Assembly (NCBI RefSeq): GCF_022179725.1 | Contig: NZ_BPRC01000010.1 | Location: 1-64,000, forward strand | Direction: 5' to 3' | Source of the DNA: Methylorubrum aminovorans | GTDB taxonomy: Bacteria > Pseudomonadota > Alphaproteobacteria > Rhizobiales > Beijerinckiaceae | Length of the DNA: 64,000 nt | Shown here: piece after piece, positions 17,056 through 24,391 of the stretch | Position numbering within the stretch: the first letter of the stretch is position 1 | Layout: every line of letters starts with the position of its first letter | The notes under the pieces: model-generated | Databases searched by the model: none | What the model saw: only the letters and a program-made list of their open reading frames with translations | Told to the model about the DNA's origin: nothing | Position numbers and translations under genes: made by a program

Positions 17056-18473
17056 TCGGTGCGGGCCTCGACCGCCATCGCCCCTCCAAGCAGGGCGCAA
17101 TAAACCGGGTCGGAGACGTCCACGCGCCATGTCCGACCCTGCACGCCGGTCAGACCGGTGCGCAGCACGTTGACCCGCGTCCGTGTCCGCCCCATCGAGC
17201 CGAGCTTGCGCGTCAGCGGGTTCGACCAAGTCGCGCCGCCGTCGTCGGACCACGAGATCCCGACGACGGGATCGGTCTGGGTGACATCGCCCGTCGGCAG
17301 TCCCCGCCCGACCACGAAATCGAAGTCGGCGCGGGGGATCGCGAGACGCTGCGGAAATGCCTCGCCGGGCAGGGACTCGACGCGCATCCGCAGCGGCAAC
17401 CCGGCATCGGTGAAGGCGGCCTCCGACACCTCGAGGAGCGAGTTGCTGCGGCGGTCGCCGACGAGCCAGCGCCCGAAGGCCTTCACGCCCTGCGTCGCGC
17501 GCCAGCGGGTGTTCTGATGCCCGACGCGCTCGTGCCAGAGGCCGGTGGTCAGATCGAAGACCCAGGTCCGGCCCGGCAGCGAGAGCGCCCAGAAGGCATG
17601 TCCCGCAACCATGAACACCGAGGCCTCGATCTCCTCACGGTTCACCCGGGCGGCGGCGGCGACATCTCGCTCGACGTCGTGGGTCGAGATCCGCTCCGGG
17701 CTGTAGCCATTCAGCCGGTAGACGACGGAATCGTCCCCGACCCAGATCAGGGTGTTCGACCAGCCTTCCTCGTGGCCCGCCACCGCCCACGGCCCGATCA
17801 GGCCGCGTGGAATGCCGGTCAGACGGGCGAGGGGGAAGCCGTTGTTCTGCGCCGGCCCGCCGTAAACGCCGATCTCCGACGGGCCGAACAGGAACAACTC
17901 GGACCGGAAGCCGATCGCGCGCATCAGGCCGGCGGAGCGGCCTTGCTCCTTCGTCCGGTCGAGCGTGTTGAAGCTCGTGCCGTTGAGGGCCGAGGCGTAG
18001 CAGGTGCCGTCGCCGCAGGTGAAGAAGAAGAACCCGAACAGGAACTCGACGGAGTTCGGGGCCGGTAGCGCTGTCGGGATCGGCAGCGGAGACGCCGAGC
18101 GGCCGGCCGAGATCTCGAACGCCCCATACTCGGTAACCGCAACCACCTGCGGGACCGGCGAGCGGTTGTTCTTCGCCATGGTGACCCTCGCGGAGCCCGG
18201 CAGGTCGCCTGCGTCCCGGCTCACGCCGGAAGCGTCGATCGAAACGAGCCGGCCGCGCATGGCGGCGAGGAGCCGGGCGCCGGCCACGCGAGCGCCGCGA
18301 AGACCCGGGTGTCCTGTATCGGCGAAGGGGACGAGCCCCGGCGCCCGCCGGATCACCGAAGGCGCCCGTCCGCCCTGCCCGATCTCTTCAACGTAGGCGT
18401 TGATAAGCCGGCCCGCGCCCTCTTCAGGCGACAGCCCGGGACGCGACGACAGCGGCCACGCGATGTCCGGCAT
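17052..18473 (-). CDS. Tail accessory / packaged-DNA stabilisation protein, gp10-like
   Basis: A 473-residue protein matching the P22 gp10 family (PF11134-like): N-terminal RLINAYVEEIGQ and RAPGLVPFADTGHPGLRGA, the segment RVTMAKNN, then repeated beta-propeller-like strands such as IWVGDDSVVYRLNGYSPERI, HAFWALSLPGRTWVFDL and ISWSDDGGATWSNP. In P22 it forms a hexamer between the gp4 ring and the tail needle. The ATG at 18473 overlaps the upstream stop (TGATG). Confidence 0.82.
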   Translation of the reverse strand: MPDIAWPLSSRPGLSPEEGAGRLINAYVEEIGQGGRAPSVIRRAPGLVPFADTGHPGLRGARVAGARLLAAMRGRLVSIDASGVSRDAGDLPGSARVTMAKNNRSPVPQVVAVTEYGAFEISAGRSASPLPIPTALPAPNSVEFLFGFFFFTCGDGTCYASALNGTSFNTLDRTKEQGRSAGLMRAIGFRSELFLFGPSEIGVYGGPAQNNGFPLARLTGIPRGLIGPWAVAGHEEGWSNTLIWVGDDSVVYRLNGYSPERISTHDVERDVAAAARVNREEIEASVFMVAGHAFWALSLPGRTWVFDLTTGLWHERVGHQNTRWRATQGVKAFGRWLVGDRRSNSLLEVSEAAFTDAGLPLRMRVESLPGEAFPQRLAIPRADFDFVVGRGLPTGDVTQTDPVVGISWSDDGGATWSNPLTRKLGSMGRTRTRVNVLRTGLTGVQGRTWRVDVSDPVYCALLGGAMAVEARTE

Positions 18474-20509
18474 CAGACGATCCAGCCACCGCGGCGCCGA
18501 CCGCCCCAGAAGCGCTCCAGGCGCATCGCGGGACGGACGTCGTAGACGAAGGATTGGTAGCGGAGGATGTGCTCCTGCTCCGGCACGGCTGCCATGAGCA
18601 TCGCGATGCGAGCCGGCGGCACCTCGGCGAACGAGGTCGCGCAATCGGCCGCAAGCAGGCGCGCGAAGGCGCCCTGCAATTCGGTGGAGAGCTGCGACAG
18701 GTCGGTGACGCCGCAGATGTCGCGCCCGCGCAGTTCCATGAACTTCGGCTGGAGACGGGCTCCGACGACGGCGCGATCCTTGGCCGAGGCCGTCTGTCCG
18801 GCCGACACGATGCCGAGATGTTCGAGCGCGACCTGCACCGGGTCGAAGACACCCGAGACCGCGACACCGGTATCGAGTTGGCGGGCGAGCGCTTTCAGGG
18901 AGATTTCCGCCTTCGCTGCCTCTCCCGCGAGGAGGGTGCGGGTCGCAGCATCTTTCCCGAAGGCCTGCGAACAGGCCGAGGTCAGGATCACCGACAGGTG
19001 GATCAGCACACCCGGATCAGCGGCCTCGATCGACGCGAGATTGACGATTTCGCGGAGCCGCAGGTCGCCGAGCATCGGCGCGATGCGGGCGCTCACCACG
19101 GCCCGATCCTTGGCCGAACCGGTGTAGCCAGCCATCACCACGCTGAGGTTTTCGAGCACCGCCTGCACCACGTCGAAGGTGCCGCCGGTGGCAACGCCGC
19201 CGTCGAACTGCCGGCCGATGACCCGAAGGGCCGCTTCCGCCTGTGCCGCGGCGGCCTGGAACGGAAGCAGCGCCTCGCCAATGACTTTGAACGGCAACGC
19301 ACAGGCGAGCGCCAGGATCGCGGCGAGGTGGAGTTGGGTCGAGGCATCAGCCGCAGCGATCGACGGCAGGGCAATGATTTCGCGTTGGCGAAGGTCAGCG
19401 AGCATGGGATCGACGCGAGCCGAGACCACGGCGCGGTCCTTCGCGGATGCGGTTTGCCCGGCCTCGACGACCCCAAGCGCTTCGAGGACGGACTGCACCA
19501 GGTCAAAGGAGCCCACCGTTCCCGTGCCGGCATCGAGTTGACGGGCGGACGCGCGAAGGGCGGCTTCGGCCCGTATCTCCTCCGCTTTCAGGCCGCCGAG
19601 AAGTGGATCGCCGACGCCGAATAGGAGGGCGCAGCGGGCGGCGAGGATTGCGGCGAGGAAGTGCTTGGTCGAGGGGTCCGCCGCATCGACGGAGGGCAGA
19701 TCGATGACGTGGCGCGCGCGCAGGTCAGCCAGCAGCGGGCCGAACCGAGCGGACACGACCGCGACGTCCTTCGATGTGGCCGTCTGGCCGCCGCCGACCA
19801 CGCCGAGCAGTTCGAGCACCGACTGCGCAACGCTGAAGGTGCCTGACGTGCCGACGCCCGTATCGAACTGGCGCTGCATCACCCGGAGCGCCACCTCGGC
19901 GCCGGTGGCCACGTCTCCAAGACGGTCACCGACCGCCGGATCCACGTTGAAGCTGCCGGCGCAACTGCCCGCAAGGATATTAGCGAGATGGCGGAGCTGG
20001 GCCGGGTCAGCCTGAGAAAGGTCCGTCAGGGCCGTGATCTCGCGCGCGCGAAGATCCGCCAGCATGGGCGCAATGCGGGCCGACACGACGCCGCGGTCCT
20101 GCGCAGACGGGTCCTGCCCGATCGTGACGACGCCCAGCTTTTCCAGAACGTCGCGCACGACGTCGAAGGCGGCCGTCGCAGCCGTGGCACTGAACTGGCG
20201 CGATAGCAACTTCAGCGAGGCTTCGGCCTCGGCCGCCGCGCCGGTCAGCACCTCGGCCTTGTTGCCGGTGATCCCGAATGGGACCCGGCAGGCCGAGGCG
20301 ATGATATCCGCGACGTGGAGGAAGACGGCCGGATCAAGCGCATCGGCATTCAGCCCGACGAAGATCTCCCGCTTGGCGAGCTCGGCGAGCTTCGGGTCGA
20401 TCCGGATATCGACGGCCGCGCGATCTTCGATCGACGCCTCCTGGCCAGCCGCCAGGACGCCCACGTTCTGGAGGACGAGGGTGATCAGGTCCTGGCGGGT
20501 GTAGGCCAT
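18473..20509 (-). CDS. Head-tail adaptor with six tandem gp4-like repeats
   Basis: A 678-residue protein built of six consecutive units of about 110 residues (1-111, 112-219, 220-329, 330-439, 440-549, 550-678). Each has the pattern hydrophobic helix (VVQSVLExLGVV), GQTASAKDRAVVSAR, PMLADLRxREI, a DPxxxxHLAAIL helix and a RAEAALRxxxRQLD helix. The first unit (RQDLITLVLQNVGVLAAGQ) resembles the P22 gp4 tail accessory factor, normally a single-domain protein near 166 residues that forms a 12-subunit ring below the portal. The last unit ends in an Arg/Gly tail GGRRRGGWIV. Between coat/decoration and gp10-like genes, as in P22. Confidence 0.75.
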   Translation of the reverse strand: MAYTRQDLITLVLQNVGVLAAGQEASIEDRAAVDIRIDPKLAELAKREIFVGLNADALDPAVFLHVADIIASACRVPFGITGNKAEVLTGAAAEAEASLKLLSRQFSATAATAAFDVVRDVLEKLGVVTIGQDPSAQDRGVVSARIAPMLADLRAREITALTDLSQADPAQLRHLANILAGSCAGSFNVDPAVGDRLGDVATGAEVALRVMQRQFDTGVGTSGTFSVAQSVLELLGVVGGGQTATSKDVAVVSARFGPLLADLRARHVIDLPSVDAADPSTKHFLAAILAARCALLFGVGDPLLGGLKAEEIRAEAALRASARQLDAGTGTVGSFDLVQSVLEALGVVEAGQTASAKDRAVVSARVDPMLADLRQREIIALPSIAAADASTQLHLAAILALACALPFKVIGEALLPFQAAAAQAEAALRVIGRQFDGGVATGGTFDVVQAVLENLSVVMAGYTGSAKDRAVVSARIAPMLGDLRLREIVNLASIEAADPGVLIHLSVILTSACSQAFGKDAATRTLLAGEAAKAEISLKALARQLDTGVAVSGVFDPVQVALEHLGIVSAGQTASAKDRAVVGARLQPKFMELRGRDICGVTDLSQLSTELQGAFARLLAADCATSFAEVPPARIAMLMAAVPEQEHILRYQSFVYDVRPAMRLERFWGGRRRGGWIV

Positions 20510-20521
20510 GGGCGGAGCGCC

Positions 20522-21070
20522 TTACTTGCCCTTGGCGGCGGTGGCCGGCTTCGGAGCTGTCGCGGCTTCGAGATCCGCCTGCGCCTTGGCGAGGTCGGCG
20601 GTCAGCGCCTCGACCGCGGCCTTGGCGGCATCGCGCTCGGCGGCGTTCACGCGACCGTCCTCGTGTGCCTTGGCCAGGGAGTCGCGCAGGTCGGCCATCG
20701 CCTTGGCGGCCTCGTCGAGCGCCTTCTCGGCCGCCTCGATCTCAGCGACGAGAGCGGCGTTCTCGGTCATGCCGGCTTCGATCACGCCCTTGAGGCGGTC
20801 GATCTCGGCGAGGGCGTTCGCCAGCTCGTCGGCATCGACCGCAACGGCCTCGCCCTCGACGCGGAAGCCGGACACCGCATCGGCGACGGCCGGCACGTAG
20901 GCGCGGCCCTGAAGGGCGGCGGACAGCGCGTCGGCGGTGGCGAGCGCGGGATCGGTGATGCAGGCCGGGGAGTCGTGCCAGCCGTCGGGCAGTCCCTCGC
21001 CGGGCGCGAGGTCGAAGATCTGGCCGGAGCCGTCGGGCTTGTAGCCCCAGGTCGGATTGGTGGTGCTCAT
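20522..21070 (-). CDS. Coiled-coil virion or assembly protein
   Basis: A 182-residue protein. Residues 1-45 form a small domain with WGYKPDGSGQIFDLAPGEG and WHDSP, often seen in short phage head proteins; residues 75-170 are an unbroken Ala/Glu/Lys coiled coil, and the tail is Lys/Ala/Pro-rich. It lies between coat and adaptor, the place of a head completion protein. A terminator-like hairpin separates it from the coat gene. Confidence 0.65.
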   Translation of the reverse strand: MSTTNPTWGYKPDGSGQIFDLAPGEGLPDGWHDSPACITDPALATADALSAALQGRAYVPAVADAVSGFRVEGEAVAVDADELANALAEIDRLKGVIEAGMTENAALVAEIEAAEKALDEAAKAMADLRDSLAKAHEDGRVNAAERDAAKAAVEALTADLAKAQADLEAATAPKPATAAKGK

Positions 21071-21117
21071 GAACGCCTCGTGTGGGTCTCGGGGCGCTCA
21101 CGGGCCCCAGAACGACG

Positions 21118-21140
21118 AAGGGCCCCACGAGGGGGCCCTT
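21118..21140 (-). terminator. Terminator-like hairpin after coat gene
   Basis: Arms AAGGGCCCC (21118-21126) and GGGGCCCTT (21132-21140) around ACGAG, 29 bp past the coat stop and 48 bp before the next start. No T run on the minus strand. It may lower expression of downstream genes relative to coat. Confidence 0.6.
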
Positions 21141-21168
21141 TCGTCTTCAGTCGGTGGTGGAAAGCGGC

Positions 21169-22404
21169 TTAGCCGCTGATGCGGGTCGCGAGGCGCGGGT
21201 CGATGGCCTTGAAGCCGTACAGAACATCCAGACGCCAGTTCGAGACGTCGTTGGTGCCGTCGTAGTACGGGATCACGCGAACCGAGATACCCTTGTAGTT
21301 CGCCGAGCCGACGTCGACCGCGCCCGGGGGCTTCTCCATCGGGACCATGCACAGGGCGAACGCGTTCTTGTGGAAGGCGAGGCTCTGCGAATAGTTCATG
21401 TTGGCGACGCCCATGAAGGACAGAGCCGCGCCGGTGGCCGGGGCCGCCGAGACGGTCTGGAACGCGCCCGAGACGATGATCTGGGGCGAGATGGTCAGGG
21501 TGGCAGCGCCGGTGCCGTCGGTGTTGGCGTCGGCGGTGACGACGAACTGCTGCAGGTAGGGCAGGGACTTCTTCGTCACCGGGTTGACTGCGAACACGCC
21601 CGCGATCGTGAACACGTCGCCGGCCCGATAGGCGCCAGTGACCGACGCTGAGGCGCCGTTGATGTTCAGGGTCTGGGTGTAGGTGTTCATCACCGCGCCA
21701 TCGTAGACGACGGCCTGACCGTTGCCGTTCACGACCGGGGCACCGCCGCGGGCGCCGGTCGTGAGGGTCGGCACATTCTGCGACTTGAAGGTCTCGAAGT
21801 CGCCGATGCGACCGAGCTTCGCCATGCGGTAGGCGTCCTTGGCCGCGTCCTGCATGTAGAGGCCGGTCTGGGTGCCGAGGAGCGCCCACTGGTCGGCCGG
21901 AGACAGGACCGCGGAGCGTGCGTCACCGGGGACCGCCATCTCGTCCATGCGCTGACCACCGGCGCCGAGCTTGGCGAAGGTGTTGATGACGTTCCCGGGG
22001 GTGCCGACCCAGTTGTAGACGCTGGAGTAGAGCGACATCAGGTCGGTATCGATCGCGTTCACGATCTGGACGAGGGCCGGCTTGATCACGCGCTCGGACA
22101 GCTCGCCGATTTTCAGCGTGAGGTCGGACGACGTGAAGTTGAAGTCGACGCCGACCTGCTGATCGACGGTGATCGCGGTGGTGCCTTCCTTCACGTCCTG
22201 CGTCTGGGCCTGCGCGCCGCGACGCGCCTTGAACTGCGCCGGCTTGCGGATGGAGACGGTGGCGCCCGGCTTGTAGCCGTTGACCTTCTTCTCGTAGTCC
22301 TCCTCGTGAGCGCGGTGCACCTGGTTGGCCATCACGAGCGCGTTGTCGAGGATAACACAGGCTTCCTTGGCGACGATCGCCGGGGTGATGATGCTGTTGG
22401 GCAT
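21169..22404 (-). CDS. Major capsid protein, P22 coat (gp5) family
   Basis: A 411-residue protein near the family's usual 430. The N-terminus (ITPAIVAKEACVILDNALVMANQVHRAHEEDY) and the segments YKPGATVSIRKPAQFK, VDQQVGVDFNFTSSDL and ERVIKPALVQIVNAIDTDL are characteristic of the P22 coat protein (PF11651); the ending NWRLDVLYGFKAIDPRLATRI also fits. An insertion rich in small residues (about 255-330) corresponds to the surface I-domain. It forms the HK97-fold shell with the scaffold encoded just upstream. Confidence 0.9.
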   Translation of the reverse strand: MPNSIITPAIVAKEACVILDNALVMANQVHRAHEEDYEKKVNGYKPGATVSIRKPAQFKARRGAQAQTQDVKEGTTAITVDQQVGVDFNFTSSDLTLKIGELSERVIKPALVQIVNAIDTDLMSLYSSVYNWVGTPGNVINTFAKLGAGGQRMDEMAVPGDARSAVLSPADQWALLGTQTGLYMQDAAKDAYRMAKLGRIGDFETFKSQNVPTLTTGARGGAPVVNGNGQAVVYDGAVMNTYTQTLNINGASASVTGAYRAGDVFTIAGVFAVNPVTKKSLPYLQQFVVTADANTDGTGAATLTISPQIIVSGAFQTVSAAPATGAALSFMGVANMNYSQSLAFHKNAFALCMVPMEKPPGAVDVGSANYKGISVRVIPYYDGTNDVSNWRLDVLYGFKAIDPRLATRISG

Positions 22405-22463
22405 AGTTCGACGGTCCCGATGGTGGGGCGCAGTCCGATCGGATCAGCGCTGTGGGGTGGAGG

Positions 22464-23360
22464 TCAGCCGTTCTTCGCGCGCCACGCCGCGTATTCAGCC
22501 ATCGACATCTTCGACGGATCAGCGGACGGGGCGGCGGCGCCGGACACCTGACGGGCCGGGGCGGGGGCTGACGTTGCGGTCTTGGATTTCGCCAGGGTCA
22601 GGCGTGCTTCGAGCTTGCCGACGGTCTTGGCCGCCTCGCGCTCGCTCATCCCGTTGAGCTTGGTGAGCACATCGGGGTTCTTGGCGAGGTAGTAGGCGAG
22701 CAGGCCGCCCTTCTCGCTCTCGATCACCAGTTCGGTGACGTGGGGCTTCACCTCGCGCCCCTTGGCCTCGTTGAGCGCCTTGTCGAAATCCGGGATTTTG
22801 CCCCGGGTGTCGTCGAGACGATCCTGGAAGGCCTCGAGTGCGGCCTCGCGCTGGGCGACCTGCGTGGCGCTCTGGCGACGGGAGGCATCGGCCGCCCGGT
22901 CGTCGAAGCGCTGCTCGGCGAGTGCCTTGCGGATGCGGTGCTCCGCCTTGGCATCCTCGAAGGCCGCCCAATCCTTGAAGTCGTCCTCTTTCGGGGCCGG
23001 GCCGATCTCCTTCTCGATGGCGGCAGCGCGATCCTCGCCGGCAGCCGGAGCCGCGCTGCGAGCCGATGCGAGCTCGTCTTCGAGCCGGGCAATCCGGTCC
23101 TGCATCCGCTGGATGCCGGAACGCTTCTTCGGGCGCTCCTCGCCGCCTTCGCCCTCGCCCTCGACCTTCGCAGGCTCCGGCTTCGGCTCGGCAGCGGATT
23201 CGCCCCCTTCTTCCCCTGGCGTGGCGGCGCCCGTCTCGATCTCGGCCGGCTGGCCTTCGATCGGTTCGGCCGTCGCGTCCGAGGTCTCGCCACCTGCCGC
23301 CAGCGTTTCCACCGGCGCGCCCAGCACGATCAGATCCTCGTCCATGTGTCGTTGGTCCAT
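22464..23360 (-). CDS. Scaffolding protein
   Basis: A 298-residue highly charged protein without cysteine. The N-terminal third is Glu/Ala/Pro-rich and disordered, followed by RSGIQRMQDRIARLEDELA and further coiled coil, a helical middle (FKDWAAFEDAKAEHRIRKAL) and an ALAKSKT...DPSKMSMAEYAAWRAKNG end. Composition and position directly before the coat gene fit a P22-like scaffold that directs shell assembly. ATG 23360 is directly behind a strong terminator hairpin; ATG 23345 is an alternative. Confidence 0.8.
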   Translation of the reverse strand: MDQRHMDEDLIVLGAPVETLAAGGETSDATAEPIEGQPAEIETGAATPGEEGGESAAEPKPEPAKVEGEGEGGEERPKKRSGIQRMQDRIARLEDELASARSAAPAAGEDRAAAIEKEIGPAPKEDDFKDWAAFEDAKAEHRIRKALAEQRFDDRAADASRRQSATQVAQREAALEAFQDRLDDTRGKIPDFDKALNEAKGREVKPHVTELVIESEKGGLLAYYLAKNPDVLTKLNGMSEREAAKTVGKLEARLTLAKSKTATSAPAPARQVSGAAAPSADPSKMSMAEYAAWRAKNG

Positions 23361-23361
23361 G

Positions 23362-23393
23362 AAAAAACCCGCCGCGCTGAAAGCGGGCGGGTT
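23362..23393 (-). terminator. Intrinsic terminator directly before scaffold gene
   Basis: On the minus strand arms AACCCGCC and GGCGGGTT (23393-23386 and 23373-23366) are followed by a run of six T (23367-23362), two bases before the scaffold ATG. A complete terminator this close to a start suggests attenuation of upstream transcription or a leader structure covering the start. Confidence 0.7.
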
Positions 23394-23546
23394 CGGTGCA
23401 TCCTCGCGGCCTGGCAGCGGGTCCGCCGGCCTGCGGGATCGGAGAGGGCGCAATTCGCCCCACGGTGGGGCGCGCCGATCAGAATGGTGGGATTGCCGCT
23501 GACGGGCCCGTGCCCGCACGTCTCGCGACGGATAGTCCTTGAGGCC

Positions 23547-23566
23547 GTTTCGCCTCAGGGGTCAAG
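23547..23566 (-). repeat. TTGACC-containing element, copy 2
   Basis: Minus-strand CTTGACCCCTGAGGCGAAAC, 19 of 20 bases equal to copy 1 at 10643-10662. It lies just past the end of 23577-24074 and about 190 bp upstream of the scaffold start. A TTGACC -35 is clear but I see no matching -10 at normal spacing, so it may be a regulator binding site rather than a promoter. Confidence 0.65.
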
Positions 23567-23576
23567 AGGATTCGCG

Positions 23577-24074
23577 CTACTGCGTCGGGTCAGCAGCCCA
23601 GAGGTTCACCTTCACGCCCGAGGCGGGGGCGCCCAACACGTCGAAGCTGAGAAGCGCCGACAGGGACAGCAGCACCGCCGGCAGGACGCGCGAGCGCTGC
23701 GCCTTCACCGTCACCGCCGCGTGCGTGTCCGTGCCGGCTGCGGCGTCGCTGGTGAAGGAGCGGGCCACGATCTGGACCACCACGGGCGAGCCGAGGTCCT
23801 CGACCATGTACGTGATCGGCGGCAGCTTACCGGCCGGGCAGACGATGGGCCGCGCGAAGGTCCACAGGTACGTGCCATCGGCCTGCGTCGTCACCACCGT
23901 GCGCTGGACGCGCGCCGCATGGGTGTGGTCGGCCCGAGCGAACTCAGCCGAGGTGCCCTGCTTGCCGTCGAGAGCCGTCGCGGGTGGCATCTCCTTCGAC
24001 GGCGCCGGGATGCCGGCGTTGGCGATCGCAGCGGCAACCTCCCCCGCCGACATGCCGGTGCAGTAGCCGGGCAT
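23577..24074 (-). CDS. Head fibre-like minor virion protein
   Basis: A 165-residue protein. The N-terminal half has a helix (MSAGEVAAAIANAGIPAPS) and GTSAEFARADHTHAAR, a Gly/His trimerisation motif found repeatedly in phage fibres. The C-terminal half is beta-rich. Lying between portal and scaffold genes it may be a capsid-attached fibre or decoration. Family not assigned. Confidence 0.6.
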   Translation of the reverse strand: MPGYCTGMSAGEVAAAIANAGIPAPSKEMPPATALDGKQGTSAEFARADHTHAARVQRTVVTTQADGTYLWTFARPIVCPAGKLPPITYMVEDLGSPVVVQIVARSFTSDAAAGTDTHAAVTVKAQRSRVLPAVLLSLSALLSFDVLGAPASGVKVNLWAADPTQ

Positions 24075-24076
24075 CG

Positions 24077-24391
24077 TCAGAACCCTCCGCCGACGGTGAT
24101 CTCGACGTCCGGCGCGCCACCCTCGCCCAGGACGGCGACGAAGCGCTCCGTCTGCTGGATGGTGCGGATCTCGACCGCGCCGGCCGGCAGCGCCATCGAG
24201 GCCACCGTCGGCAGGTCCATCGCCGCCTTGTTGCCGAACTCGACGCGCGCCGGGACCGTGCCGCGGTTCCAGAGGCGCACTTGCGTCCCAGAGCCATGCG
24301 GCAGGTTCGGAGGCATCACCGCGGAGCCCGCGACGGTGTTCGCGTTCAGCCGGAGCGTGCTGAACGGTGTGGGGCGGAACGGCTGGATCAT
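24077..24391 (-). CDS. Small virion-associated protein
   Basis: A 104-residue beta-rich protein (VRLWNRGTVPARVEFGNKAA; ALPAGAVEIRTIQQTERFVAV) of the compact Ig-like kind often used as head decoration. It overlaps the portal stop by ATGA and ends two bases before the next gene, so it is translated with the portal. Confidence 0.6.
   Translation of the reverse strand: MIQPFRPTPFSTLRLNANTVAGSAVMPPNLPHGSGTQVRLWNRGTVPARVEFGNKAAMDLPTVASMALPAGAVEIRTIQQTERFVAVLGEGGAPDVEITVGGGF

Noticed and set aside
18473..20509. Tandem repeats as an array of transposition or CRISPR-like DNA repeats
   Set aside because: The repetition is at protein level with diverged DNA and one continuous frame; no short identical repeats with spacers are seen. 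No CRISPR array was noticed anywhere in the window.
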